From an uncultured Alphaproteobacteria bacterium (GTDB lineage: Bacteria; Pseudomonadota; Alphaproteobacteria; HIMB59; GCA-002718135): a DNA stretch of 64,000 nt. The stretch is taken from the NCBI GenBank assembly GCA_902561355.1, contig CACEPG010000003.1, forward strand, positions 1 to 64,000, in the 5' to 3' direction. Positions 16,587-25,006 of this stretch are shown here, in pieces (position 1 is the stretch's first letter; every line of letters begins with the position of its first letter). The translations under genes and the position numbers were made by a program. The notes beneath the pieces are model-generated. The model was given only the letters and a program-made list of their open reading frames with translations. It had not been told where the DNA came from and ran no database searches.

Positions 16587-17201
16587 ATGCTCCTCTATTT
16601 AGATGTAGTTTCTTCAATACCAGAATTTTCAATTATTGAGGACAATAAAATCATATTCTCAACCAAAATTATACATTCTGTAGATGAAAAACTGAGTGAT
16701 AATATAATACCCAAATACTTGGAAATGAATAAGTCTTTTAAGCTTCAAAAAAATCTTAAAGGTTTAATTATTACAACTGGGCCTGGTTCTTATACTTCAC
16801 TGCGTGTAGGAGCAGCGTTTATAGCTGGTTTGCAATATTCTAAAGATATTAAAACAGCATCAGTTTCTTCTGAAATAATAAGTAAATTACTTATATCTGA
16901 TAATAACAAAATTAATGAATTAGTTTATATAAATTCTGCTAATTCTCAAAATTTCATTTCATTACAAAATAACAAAAATATTTTTACTCATTATAAAATA
17001 GATAATGAATATGCCAATTTACCAAAAGAAGTTAAAAAAATATATTTCAACGAAAAACCTCTAAAAAATCATTTAAATAATATTAAATATGAAAAATTTA
17101 ATTTAAATAGCCTTGTTGTAAAAAACTTAAATAAAATAAATTTTAGTAATAAAAATTTAATTAAACCTATTTACATATCTAATAACAAATTATTGAATTG
17201 A
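16587..17201 (+). CDS. tsaB: TsaB, subunit of the tRNA t6A37 biosynthesis complex
   Basis: A 204-residue Gcp-like (ASKHA) protein, with MLLYLDVVSSIPEFSIIE at the N-terminus and the family motif TTGPGSYTSLRVGAAFIAGL in the middle. TsaB pairs with TsaD and TsaE to add threonylcarbamoyl to A37 of ANN-decoding tRNAs; tsaE is at 60375 and tsaD is not in the window. The C-terminal half is short and divergent. The ATG directly follows the start codon of the divergent deacetylase and has no Shine-Dalgarno, so leaderless translation is possible. It heads a tightly packed series to 23368 and overlaps rimI by 4 bases. Confidence 0.85.
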   Translation: MLLYLDVVSSIPEFSIIEDNKIIFSTKIIHSVDEKLSDNIIPKYLEMNKSFKLQKNLKGLIITTGPGSYTSLRVGAAFIAGLQYSKDIKTASVSSEIISKLLISDNNKINELVYINSANSQNFISLQNNKNIFTHYKIDNEYANLPKEVKKIYFNEKPLKNHLNNIKYEKFNLNSLVVKNLNKINFSNKNLIKPIYISNNKLLN

Positions 17202-17674
17202 TAAAAATTAAAAAATTAAAACAAATAGATTTGAAATCTTGTCTAAATTTAGTTCACAATGAAAAAGACAATTTTATTGATTTAAAATTTATCGGATGGA
17301 GTAAAAAACAAATTACATCCCAATTTAGTAAAAGCATTGATTACTCCTTAGGGATTTATAAAGATAATAATTTAATATCATTTATGCTTGGTGATTTAAT
17401 TAGTATTGAAAAAGATGCAGAATATGAGATATTAGTATTATATGTTAAAAAATCTGAACGAAGAGAAGGTTTTGCCTCAAAACTATTAAAATATATAGAA
17501 AAACAAAAAAAAAACTTAAACTTAAAAAAAATTTATCTTGAAGTCTCAAAAAATAATAATAATGCAATATATCTTTATAAAAAAAATAAATATAACTTGA
17601 TAAATATTCGAAAAAATTATTATTTAATCAAAAATAAAAAAATTGATTCTCTCTGTTATGCAAAATTATTATGA
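17198..17674 (+). CDS. rimI: GNAT acetyltransferase, RimI-like
   Basis: A 158-residue GNAT-fold protein. The acetyl-CoA loop is near SERREGFASKLLKYIEK (R/Q-x-x-G-x-A pattern) and the C-terminal NNNNAIYLYKKNKYNLI matches the NxxAxxLYxxxGF motif of RimI. RimI acetylates the N-terminus of ribosomal protein S18. The start is TTG at 17198, supported by a TTGA overlap with the tsaB stop. The tsaB-rimI pairing is widely conserved. A fur gene often follows here in Alphaproteobacteria, but here miaB follows directly with an ATGA overlap. Confidence 0.82.
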   Translation: MIKIKKLKQIDLKSCLNLVHNEKDNFIDLKFIGWSKKQITSQFSKSIDYSLGIYKDNNLISFMLGDLISIEKDAEYEILVLYVKKSERREGFASKLLKYIEKQKKNLNLKKIYLEVSKNNNNAIYLYKKNKYNLINIRKNYYLIKNKKIDSLCYAKLL

Positions 17675-18993
17675 ATGATAATTTAAAAGAAAACAAAAAT
17701 ATTTTTATAAAATCATATGGCTGCCAAATGAATGTGTATGATTCGAATAGAATAAAAGATCTTTTTGAAAATAAAGGTTATAAAATTGTAAATAAAATAG
17801 AAGATGCTAATTTAGCTGTATTAAATACCTGTCATATAAGAGAAAAAGCTGCTGAAAAGGTTTATTCAGATATAGGTAGAATAAAAAAAATAAAAGAAAA
17901 AAAAACTGATAAAAATTTTAAATTAGTTGTTGCTGGATGCGTGGCTCAAGCAGAAGGTGAAGAAATACAAAAAAGATCACCTTTTGTAGATTTTGTAGTG
18001 GGACCGCAATCATATCATAAACTTCCTGATATGATTGATCATTCATCAACAAAAATTAATGATGAATTTTTGCAAAACGAAAAATTTAAGAATCTTTTAT
18101 TTAAATCATCAAATAATGTTTCAGAGTTTGTATCCATACAAGAAGGTTGTGATAAATTTTGTTCATTTTGTGTAGTGCCTTACACTAGAGGTGCTGAATT
18201 TTCTAGACCAGTAGAAGATGTATTAAATGAAATTAAAAATTATTCATCTAATAAAATAAAGGAAATTATTTTATTAGGTCAAAATGTAAATGCTTATCAT
18301 GGCAAAGGGAATGATGGGAAAACTAAAGATCTAGCATACTTAATTAATAAAATAAGTGAAATTGATCAAATTAAAAGAATTAGATATATGACATCTCATC
18401 CTATAGATATGTCAGACACACTTATTGCCATACATGGTCAAAATCCAAAATTAATGCCTTTTTTGCATTTACCAATTCAATCGGGATCAGATAAAATTTT
18501 AAAATTGATGAATAGAAAACATACAGTTGATGAATATATTGATGTAATTAATAAAATAAAAGCATCAAGATCAGACATTGCTCTTTCCTCTGACTTTATA
18601 GTAGGTTTTCCTGGTGAAACTGATGAAGATTTTGAAAATACAATGCGTTTTGTAGAAAAAATCAAATTTGTAATAGCTTATTCATTTATGTATAGTCCTC
18701 GACCAGGAACTCCTTCTCAGAAAAAAGATAATATTGATATTACTACAAAAAAAGCAAGATTGTCAGCTTTGCAGTCATTGCTTAAGCAACAACAAGTAAA
18801 GTTTAATAAGTCATTTGTGGATCATGAAATGGAAATTCTTTTTGAAAAAACAGGAAGGCATGAAAATCAATATGTTGGAAGAACAATTTATAATCAAAGC
18901 GCATTCATTTCACATTCTAATAATTTGATTAATAAAATAATTAAAGTGAAAGTTTCTAGATCAACAGATTTTGCACTAGAATGTCAATTATGA
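17671..18993 (+). CDS. miaB: MiaB, tRNA-2-methylthio-N6-isopentenyladenosine methylthiotransferase
   Basis: A 440-residue radical-SAM enzyme with two Fe-S clusters. The N-terminal MTTase domain holds three cysteines (SYGCQMN, NTCHIREKA, AGCVAQAEG), the radical-SAM motif is CDKFCSFC, and a TRAM domain ends the protein. It adds a methylthio group to i6A37 in tRNAs. It starts in an ATGA overlap with rimI and its last codons overlap the phoH start. Length and motifs are canonical. Confidence 0.96.
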   Translation: MNDNLKENKNIFIKSYGCQMNVYDSNRIKDLFENKGYKIVNKIEDANLAVLNTCHIREKAAEKVYSDIGRIKKIKEKKTDKNFKLVVAGCVAQAEGEEIQKRSPFVDFVVGPQSYHKLPDMIDHSSTKINDEFLQNEKFKNLLFKSSNNVSEFVSIQEGCDKFCSFCVVPYTRGAEFSRPVEDVLNEIKNYSSNKIKEIILLGQNVNAYHGKGNDGKTKDLAYLINKISEIDQIKRIRYMTSHPIDMSDTLIAIHGQNPKLMPFLHLPIQSGSDKILKLMNRKHTVDEYIDVINKIKASRSDIALSSDFIVGFPGETDEDFENTMRFVEKIKFVIAYSFMYSPRPGTPSQKKDNIDITTKKARLSALQSLLKQQQVKFNKSFVDHEMEILFEKTGRHENQYVGRTIYNQSAFISHSNNLINKIIKVKVSRSTDFALECQL

Positions 18994-19931
18994 ATCAAGC
19001 AATTCACTCACTTAATATAGAATTTAATGATAATAATATTTTAACTAGTCTCTTTGGTGTAAATGATAAAAATATACAAACTTTAGAAAAAATAAATAAT
19101 GTAAAGATACAGTATAGAGGAAATAAAGTTAAAATTGTTGGATCAAAAAAATCAATAAATGAAACAAAAAAAGAATTAGTAAGTTTATTTAAAGAAGCTA
19201 AAAAAGGAATTGAAATTGATGAAGATAAAATTAAAGAAACAAAAAGTATGATAAGTCTTGAAATAAATGATGATAAGAAAATTGATCTTTTTTTTCAAAC
19301 AAAAAAAAGAAAAATTATACCACGTTCTAAAAATCAAAAATTATATTTTGAACTATTAAATAATAAAGATATAGTTTTTGCTGTTGGACCTGCAGGAACG
19401 GGTAAAACATTTATTGCTGTAGCAAAAGCAGTAACATCCCTGCAAGAAGGAAAAGTTAAAAAAATTATCTTGTCAAGACCTGCAGTTGAGGCGGGCGAAA
19501 AGCTCGGATTTTTACCTGGAGATCTTAAAGAAAAAGTAGATCCTTTTTTAAGGCCTATATATGATGCTTTGTATGAAATGTTACCATATGATCAAGTTGA
19601 AAAAAAAATTAACAACAACATTATTGAAATCGCACCAATAGCTTTTATGAGAGGAAGAACCCTTGAAGATTGTTTTGTTATTCTTGATGAAGCTCAAAAT
19701 ACAACCAAAATTCAAATGAAAATGTTTTTAACTAGATTAGGACGCAATAGTCAAATGGTTGTAGTTGGAGATAAAACACAAATTGATCTTATTTCAAAAA
19801 ATGAATCTGGTCTAATAGATGCATCCTCTAGATTAAAAACTTTAGATGATGTTGGTTTTATAAATTTAAAAGAAGAAGATGTAGTCAGGCACGATTTAGT
19901 TAGAAATATAATTAAAGCTTATGAAAAATAA
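18981..19931 (+). CDS. phoH: PhoH-like ATPase (YbeZ)
   Basis: A 316-residue P-loop protein. Walker A is FAVGPAGTGKTFIAVAKAV, followed by SRPAVEAGEKLGFLPGD and Walker B VILDEAQNTT, all hallmarks of the PhoH/YbeZ family. An N-terminal KH-like segment (residues 1-100) precedes the ATPase. YbeZ works beside the endoribonuclease YbeY in RNA metabolism, and ybeY is the next gene. The start at 18981 overlaps the end of miaB by 13 bases; a second ATG at 18990 is an alternative. Confidence 0.94.
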   Translation: MSIMNQAIHSLNIEFNDNNILTSLFGVNDKNIQTLEKINNVKIQYRGNKVKIVGSKKSINETKKELVSLFKEAKKGIEIDEDKIKETKSMISLEINDDKKIDLFFQTKKRKIIPRSKNQKLYFELLNNKDIVFAVGPAGTGKTFIAVAKAVTSLQEGKVKKIILSRPAVEAGEKLGFLPGDLKEKVDPFLRPIYDALYEMLPYDQVEKKINNNIIEIAPIAFMRGRTLEDCFVILDEAQNTTKIQMKMFLTRLGRNSQMVVVGDKTQIDLISKNESGLIDASSRLKTLDDVGFINLKEEDVVRHDLVRNIIKAYEK

Positions 19932-19938
19932 TAAATAA

Positions 19939-20400
19939 ATGATTGTAAGCCGATATTATTGTAATTCAAATCACTGGCCTCGTAGAATTAGTAAAATTAA
20001 AAAAATATATAATAAAACTATTAAGCAAAAAGATTTAAATTTTAAAAAAAACTATAACTATTTTTTAAATCTTGTACTAACCAATGATAAAGAAATAAAA
20101 AAATTAAATTTTAAATATAATAATAAAAAAAAACCAACTGATGTTTTGACTTTTGTTTCAAAAGTTAAAAATAAACATTTGGGTAAGGATGCTTTTTGTG
20201 ATATTTTTTTTTCTGCTGAAACTTTACTTAAGGACTCTAAGAGAAATAAGATAAATTTCTATGATCATTTTACCCATATTTTTGTTCATAGTTGTTTACA
20301 TATTAATGGTTTTAGACATAATAAAACTAAGGATTTTGAAATAATGAAAAATTTAGAAATTAGAATTTTAAAAAAACTAGGTATAAATAAACCTTATTAA
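19939..20400 (+). CDS. ybeY: YbeY, rRNA maturation endoribonuclease
   Basis: A 153-residue UPF0054 metalloprotein. The zinc motif is HSCLHINGFRH (H-x3-H-x5-H), where the family normally has HGxLHLxGxDH, so all three histidines are kept but the aspartate before the last is arginine. The motif PTDVLTFVS is also kept. YbeY takes part in 16S rRNA 3' end maturation and ribosome quality control. It lies between phoH and corC, the classic ybeZYX order, with lnt next. Confidence 0.92.
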   Translation: MIVSRYYCNSNHWPRRISKIKKIYNKTIKQKDLNFKKNYNYFLNLVLTNDKEIKKLNFKYNNKKKPTDVLTFVSKVKNKHLGKDAFCDIFFSAETLLKDSKRNKINFYDHFTHIFVHSCLHINGFRHNKTKDFEIMKNLEIRILKKLGINKPY

Positions 20401-20404
20401 TTTG

Positions 20405-21259
20405 ATGAAAAATTCCAATAATGACAAATCAAGCAGTTGGAAAAATTGGTTAATTAAAAAACTGCTATCTAATAATTCTTCTAAAGAAGAAATTTTAAAA
20501 TTTATAGCTACTGATGAAAAAGAAAAAAATAGTTATGAAGATTTTGATGATAATAATGAAAAAAATTTAATTAAAAATATTCTTCAATTAAGTAAAAAAA
20601 GTGTTGATGATATTATGGTACCTAGAGGTGAAATTATATCTGTTGATAAAAAAAAATCTTATTCAGAAATTTTGGATCTGATAAAAAGTGAAGGACATTC
20701 TAGATTTCCTGTTTATAAAAACAATCTTGATAATATTGTTGGATTTTTTCACATAAAAGATTTCATAAATCTTAATAAAAATAATTTTGATATTAATTTA
20801 ATATTGAGAGACGTATTATATGTAGCTCCAAAATCTCCTATATTAGATCTTTTGAAAAGAATGCGATCATCAAGGATTCATATGAGTCTTGTTGTAGATG
20901 GGGTTGGTGGTGTTGATGGATTAGTAACAATTGAAGATTTAGTAGAGGAGATTGTTGGAGAAATTGAAGATGAGCATGATGCAGAAGATATCGATGAGTT
21001 AATATTTAAAAAAGAAAAAAATTTACTAGAGGTTGATGCATCTTATAAAATTGATGAACTTGAGAAATATTTTAATATTAGCTTAGATATCGCTGATGAA
21101 GAAGAGATAGATACAGTGGGTGGATTAGTATTTGCAAAAATAAATAGAATACCTAAAAACGATGAATCTTTTAAAATTGATAATCTGATTAATTTAAAAA
21201 TTATTAAAGCTAATGAAAGAAAAATATTAATAGTTCAAATTAGAAAATTAGATAATTGA
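20405..21259 (+). CDS. corC: CorC/TlyC-family CBS-domain protein (YbeX-like)
   Basis: A 284-residue cytoplasmic protein with two CBS domains (VDDIMVPRGEIISVDKKKS and LLKRMRSSRIHMSLVVDGVGGVDGLVTIEDLVEEIVGEIEDE) and a C-terminal CorC_HlyC domain (residues about 205-280). I start at the ATG 20405; the preceding TTG would add one residue. The family is linked to magnesium/cobalt efflux or to ribosome metabolism (YbeX). It lies directly after ybeY and overlaps lnt by 4 bases. Confidence 0.88.
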   Translation: MKNSNNDKSSSWKNWLIKKLLSNNSSKEEILKFIATDEKEKNSYEDFDDNNEKNLIKNILQLSKKSVDDIMVPRGEIISVDKKKSYSEILDLIKSEGHSRFPVYKNNLDNIVGFFHIKDFINLNKNNFDINLILRDVLYVAPKSPILDLLKRMRSSRIHMSLVVDGVGGVDGLVTIEDLVEEIVGEIEDEHDAEDIDELIFKKEKNLLEVDASYKIDELEKYFNISLDIADEEEIDTVGGLVFAKINRIPKNDESFKIDNLINLKIIKANERKILIVQIRKLDN

Positions 21260-22719
21260 TTTTAATTAAGTTTTTATTTTTAGGTATTTTAACAGCTTTT
21301 TTGTTTCCCCCATATATGATGTTGCCATTAGGTTTAATCATATTTCCATATCTTAATATTCAATTAAATAAAATAAAAAAAAATAAAGATAAAAAGAATT
21401 TTTTTATATATGGATTTTTATTTGGTTTAGGTTTTTTTAATTTTTTATTTATATGGTTGATTAACCCTTTTTTAGTTTATGAAGAAACAAAACCTTATTT
21501 TTTATTTTCTTTTTTATTTCCTTTATTTTTGTCAGTAATTTTAGGATTTTATTTTATTTTTTTTAAATATATAAGAGATTATTTATCATCAATAATTTTT
21601 ATTCCTATAATTTTTGTATTTTTTGAAATCTTAGTCTCAAACTTGTTTTATAGTTTTCCATGGACAATCTTTTCATTAATTGTATCAAATAATTTTTTAG
21701 GACTACTTTTAATTAAATATTTTGGAACACATTTTACAAGTTTTATAGTTATTTCTTTTTTTATGTTACCTTCATTATTTATTTATAGAAAAAAAATAAA
21801 ACTTTATTCAAAAATAATTATTTTTATATTTATTTTTTCTATATCTTTGTTTGTACTCTTAATTAACTATTTTTCTTATAATAATAAAAATTATGAAAAA
21901 AATTTATCTTTCGAATTGTTTCAAATGAACAATGAAATAAAAAAATTAAATTCTAATGATTCAGAAAAAATTTATCAATCTATAATTAAAAATATCAGAC
22001 AATCAAATTCAGAGGTTTTAATCTTTTCTGAAAACAATTACCCGTATTTAGTTAGAAATCTTAATGATTTAGGGCTTAATTCATTTTTAAAATATAATCA
22101 AAAACTTGTTATCGGAGCGACAAGACATGAAGAAGGGAAGTACTTTAATTCTTTGCTGGTATTAGATAAAAATAAAACTAATTTTTTTGATAAAAAAATA
22201 CTTGTTCCTTTTGGTGAATTTCTACCATTAAGAAAACACCTAAGTTTTATGGAAGCAATTTCTGGGTCACAAGATTTCTCATCAGGTTCTCAAAATAGAA
22301 TTTTAGATTTAAATGATAAAATTAGTTTCATACCAATAATTTGTTATGAAATAATTTTTTTCTGGAAACTTATAGATACTACAAATTATAATGCTGATAT
22401 TTTAATTAATATAACAAACGATAGTTGGTTTGGACAAAAAATTGGACCATATCAACATTTTTATTTATCAAAGATTAAAGCTGCTGAATTTAATAAAATG
22501 CTTATTAGAGTTTCAAACAATGGAATTACAGCAATTATTGATAATAAAGGTAACTTATTACAATCCACAAATTTGAATCAAATGCAAAAGATAAAAGGTA
22601 ATTTAAGTATCAAAAATAATACTAATTATGTTAAATTTCATAAATATTTTAATTTTATTTTATTAATATTTTTCTTTTTACAAATTTTTCTAATTTTTAA
22701 TAAAAAAAATGCAAAGTAA
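21256..22719 (+). CDS. lnt: apolipoprotein N-acyltransferase
   Basis: A 487-residue inner-membrane enzyme with about six N-terminal membrane segments, a periplasmic nitrilase-like domain (residues about 220-450) and a final membrane segment. Catalytic residues fit Lnt: glutamate in LIFSENNYP, lysine near KKILVPFGEFLPLR and cysteine in IPIICYEIIFF. It adds the third acyl chain to lipoproteins. The start is TTG at 21256, overlapping the corC stop as TTGA. It overlaps trmB by 11 bases. Confidence 0.93.
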   Translation: MILIKFLFLGILTAFLFPPYMMLPLGLIIFPYLNIQLNKIKKNKDKKNFFIYGFLFGLGFFNFLFIWLINPFLVYEETKPYFLFSFLFPLFLSVILGFYFIFFKYIRDYLSSIIFIPIIFVFFEILVSNLFYSFPWTIFSLIVSNNFLGLLLIKYFGTHFTSFIVISFFMLPSLFIYRKKIKLYSKIIIFIFIFSISLFVLLINYFSYNNKNYEKNLSFELFQMNNEIKKLNSNDSEKIYQSIIKNIRQSNSEVLIFSENNYPYLVRNLNDLGLNSFLKYNQKLVIGATRHEEGKYFNSLLVLDKNKTNFFDKKILVPFGEFLPLRKHLSFMEAISGSQDFSSGSQNRILDLNDKISFIPIICYEIIFFWKLIDTTNYNADILINITNDSWFGQKIGPYQHFYLSKIKAAEFNKMLIRVSNNGITAIIDNKGNLLQSTNLNQMQKIKGNLSIKNNTNYVKFHKYFNFILLIFFFLQIFLIFNKKNAK

Positions 22720-23368
22720 AGATTTTATTTATAGATTGTATGGAAGATCAAGATTGAGAAGCAAAAAAAATATAGATTATAATAAAAGCAAAAATTTTAT
22801 TGACAAATTTTCAATTCAAAATCTTAAAATAAATAAAAATAATATTTTAGACATTGGCTCAGGTTATGGTGAAAACTCTATTCTTTTAGCTAACCAGTCT
22901 AAAGATTCAATAGTTATTGCTTGTGATAATTTTTTTGATGGTAATTTTAAACTTGCTAAAATGGCTCAGGAACAAAATATGAATAATTTGTATATTCATA
23001 ATGGCAATGTTCATGAATTTTTAGATAAATTAGATCAAAATTTGTATTTTAACTCGGTATGGATTCTTTTCCCAGATCCTTGGCCAAAAAAAAAACATTT
23101 TAAGAGAAGATTAATTAATAAGCTGTTTTTTGAAAAAATTTATAATTTTTTGAAAAAGAATGCATATATATATATTGCTACTGATTCTAAATCATATTTA
23201 AAAGAAATATTATTTCTAATTTTTAAAATAAAAAATCAGTTTATTTGGGAAAATCAAAAAAAAATCGACTGGGATTATAAAAATGCATCTTTTGTTCAAA
23301 CTAAGTACTTCAAAAAAGCTATAAAAAAGGGCTCTAATCCTTTTTTTATAAAATTGAGAAAATTATAA
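22709..23368 (+). CDS. trmB: tRNA (guanine-N7)-methyltransferase
   Basis: A 219-residue Rossmann-fold methyltransferase. SAM motif I is LDIGSGYGENSILLA and the TrmB signature is FPDPWPKKKHFKRR, with ATDSKSYLKEIL after it. It makes m7G46 in tRNA. The start lies inside the end of lnt (11-base overlap). It ends the plus-strand run that began at tsaB, and is followed by the nusA leader and terminator, not by rimP, which usually separates trmB from nusA. Confidence 0.93.
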   Translation: MQSKDFIYRLYGRSRLRSKKNIDYNKSKNFIDKFSIQNLKINKNNILDIGSGYGENSILLANQSKDSIVIACDNFFDGNFKLAKMAQEQNMNNLYIHNGNVHEFLDKLDQNLYFNSVWILFPDPWPKKKHFKRRLINKLFFEKIYNFLKKNAYIYIATDSKSYLKEILFLIFKIKNQFIWENQKKIDWDYKNASFVQTKYFKKAIKKGSNPFFIKLRKL

Positions 23369-23370
23369 GC

Positions 23371-23399
23371 TTGAGTTTTTCTTAGATTTTTAATATAGA
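23371..23399 (+). promoter_or_regulatory. candidate sigma-70 promoter of the nusA operon
   Basis: TTGAGT (23371-23376) and TATAGA (23394-23399) are exactly 17 bases apart, just after the trmB stop. A transcript from here would start near 23406 and run into the hairpin at 23422. Each hexamer matches consensus in four of six positions, so support is moderate. Confidence 0.4.
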
Positions 23400-23421
23400 C
23401 CTTTAAAATTTGGATAATTTC

Positions 23422-23448
23422 AAAGGTGGGATTTCCCGCCTTTTTTTT
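23422..23448 (+). terminator. intrinsic terminator/attenuator immediately upstream of nusA
   Basis: AAAGGTGGG (23422-23430) pairs with CCCGCCTTT (23435-23443) through one U-G pair across a 4-base loop, and eight T in all follow the last C. It is among the most GC-rich hairpins in the window. The U tract ends 10 bases before the nusA ATG at 23459, leaving no room for a promoter, so nusA expression must come from read-through. Control by attenuation is therefore likely. Confidence 0.75.
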
Positions 23449-23458
23449 GGTAAAATTT

Positions 23459-24991
23459 ATGGCAAAACAAAAAATTAAAGTAATTAGAGAAGATATGCTT
23501 CAAGTTGCTAATAATGTAGCACAAGAAAAAAACATTGATGAAAATTCTGTATTTGAGGCAATGGAACAAGCTTTAGAAAAATCTGCAAGAGTAAAATACG
23601 GTCTTGAAAGAGACATACGTGTAAATATAAATAGATCTACTGGAGACATTAACTTGAGTTCTTATCTTGAGGTTGTAGAGACCCTTTCAGAAGAAGAGCA
23701 AGCAAAGCAAATATTATTAAATGAAGCAAAAAAAATTAATCCAGATATTAAAATAGGAGAATTTATTGTTAAAGAACTTCCTCCTATTGAACTAGGAAGA
23801 GTGGCAGCTCAAAATGCTAAAGGTGTAATAATTCAAAAAGTAAGAGAAGCAGATAAATCAAAGCAATATAATGAATATAAAGATAAAATAGGAGAGATTG
23901 CAATAGGAATAGTGAAGCGTGTTGAGTTTGGTAATTTAATTGTTGATTTAGGAAAAAGTGAAGCAATTATAAAAAGAGAAGAATTAATTCCTAGAGAAAC
24001 ATTTAAAAATGGTGACAGAGTTCGAGCTTATATTTATGAAGTAAAAAATGATGTTAAAGGTTACCAAGTATTTTTATCAAGAAGTCACCCACAATTTTTA
24101 GCAAAATTATTTTATCAAGAAGTACCTGAAATTTTTGAAGGAGTAATAGAAGTAAAAAGTGTTGCAAGAGATCCTGGCTCTAGAGCAAAAATAAGTGTTT
24201 ATACTGAGGACTCAACTATAGATCCGGTTGGAGCCTGTGTTGGAATGAGAGGTTCTAGGGTTCAAGCAGTAGTTAATGAACTTCAAGGAGAAAAAATTGA
24301 TATTGTAACATGGTCTGATAATCAAGCTACTTTTCTTGCTAATGCTTTAGCGCCAGCTGAAGTAAGTAAAATTTTTTTATATGAAGAAAAAAATAAAGTA
24401 GAAGTTGTGATTCCTGATGAACAGCTTAGCCTTGCAATAGGTCGAAAAGGACAAAATGTTAAATTAGCGTCTAATTTAACAAATTTAGAAATAGATATTT
24501 TAACTGAAGAAGAAGAATCAGAAAGAAGACAAGTTGAATTCAAAGAAAAAAGCTCATTATTAACTGAGGTTTTAGATGTTGAAGATGTAATTGCTCAATT
24601 ATTAGTAACAGAAGGTTATGTCTCAGTTGATTCTATAGCATCAGAAACTCTTGAAAACATTGAAAAAATAGAGGGTTTTGATAATGATTTAGCTACTGAA
24701 ATTCTTTCAAGATCAAAAAATTATATGAAAGATTTAAATGAACAAAATCAAAAAATAGTTGATGAAAATATTTTAGATGAGGATTTAAAAAATCTTAAAG
24801 GTATGACAATACAAATGTTAGCACTTTTAGCCAAAGAAAATATTTTAACTTTAAATGATTTTGCTGAACTAGCTTCTTTTGAGTTAATAGATAAAGAAGA
24901 AGGTATATTTAAAAAACTAGATCTTGATGAAAAATTGGTAAATGAAATGATTATGCAGGCTAGAGAAAAATGGTTTGTTGAAGATAAATAA
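23459..24991 (+). CDS. nusA: transcription termination/antitermination factor NusA
   Basis: A 510-residue protein from the ATG at 23459 (MAKQKIKVIREDMLQVANNV). A longer frame to 23426 runs through the terminator and is rejected. Domains in order: NusA_N (1-125), S1 (about 130-200, GIVKRVEFGNLIVDLG), two KH domains (about 200-345, with DPVGACVGMRGSRVQAV and VVIPDEQLSLAIGRKGQNV) and C-terminal acidic helix-hairpin-helix repeats (DVEDVIAQLLVTEGYVSV and later). It controls pausing and termination of RNA polymerase. No Shine-Dalgarno is visible. It leads nusA-infB-rbfA-truB-rpsO-pnp. Confidence 0.96.
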   Translation: MAKQKIKVIREDMLQVANNVAQEKNIDENSVFEAMEQALEKSARVKYGLERDIRVNINRSTGDINLSSYLEVVETLSEEEQAKQILLNEAKKINPDIKIGEFIVKELPPIELGRVAAQNAKGVIIQKVREADKSKQYNEYKDKIGEIAIGIVKRVEFGNLIVDLGKSEAIIKREELIPRETFKNGDRVRAYIYEVKNDVKGYQVFLSRSHPQFLAKLFYQEVPEIFEGVIEVKSVARDPGSRAKISVYTEDSTIDPVGACVGMRGSRVQAVVNELQGEKIDIVTWSDNQATFLANALAPAEVSKIFLYEEKNKVEVVIPDEQLSLAIGRKGQNVKLASNLTNLEIDILTEEEESERRQVEFKEKSSLLTEVLDVEDVIAQLLVTEGYVSVDSIASETLENIEKIEGFDNDLATEILSRSKNYMKDLNEQNQKIVDENILDEDLKNLKGMTIQMLALLAKENILTLNDFAELASFELIDKEEGIFKKLDLDEKLVNEMIMQAREKWFVEDK

Positions 24992-25006
24992 TTTTAAGGA
25001 CTAAAA

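Noticed and set aside
23426-23458. Upstream start for NusA (GFPAFFLVKF extension)
   Set aside because: The extra codons come from the terminator stem and T run, and family members begin at the later methionine.
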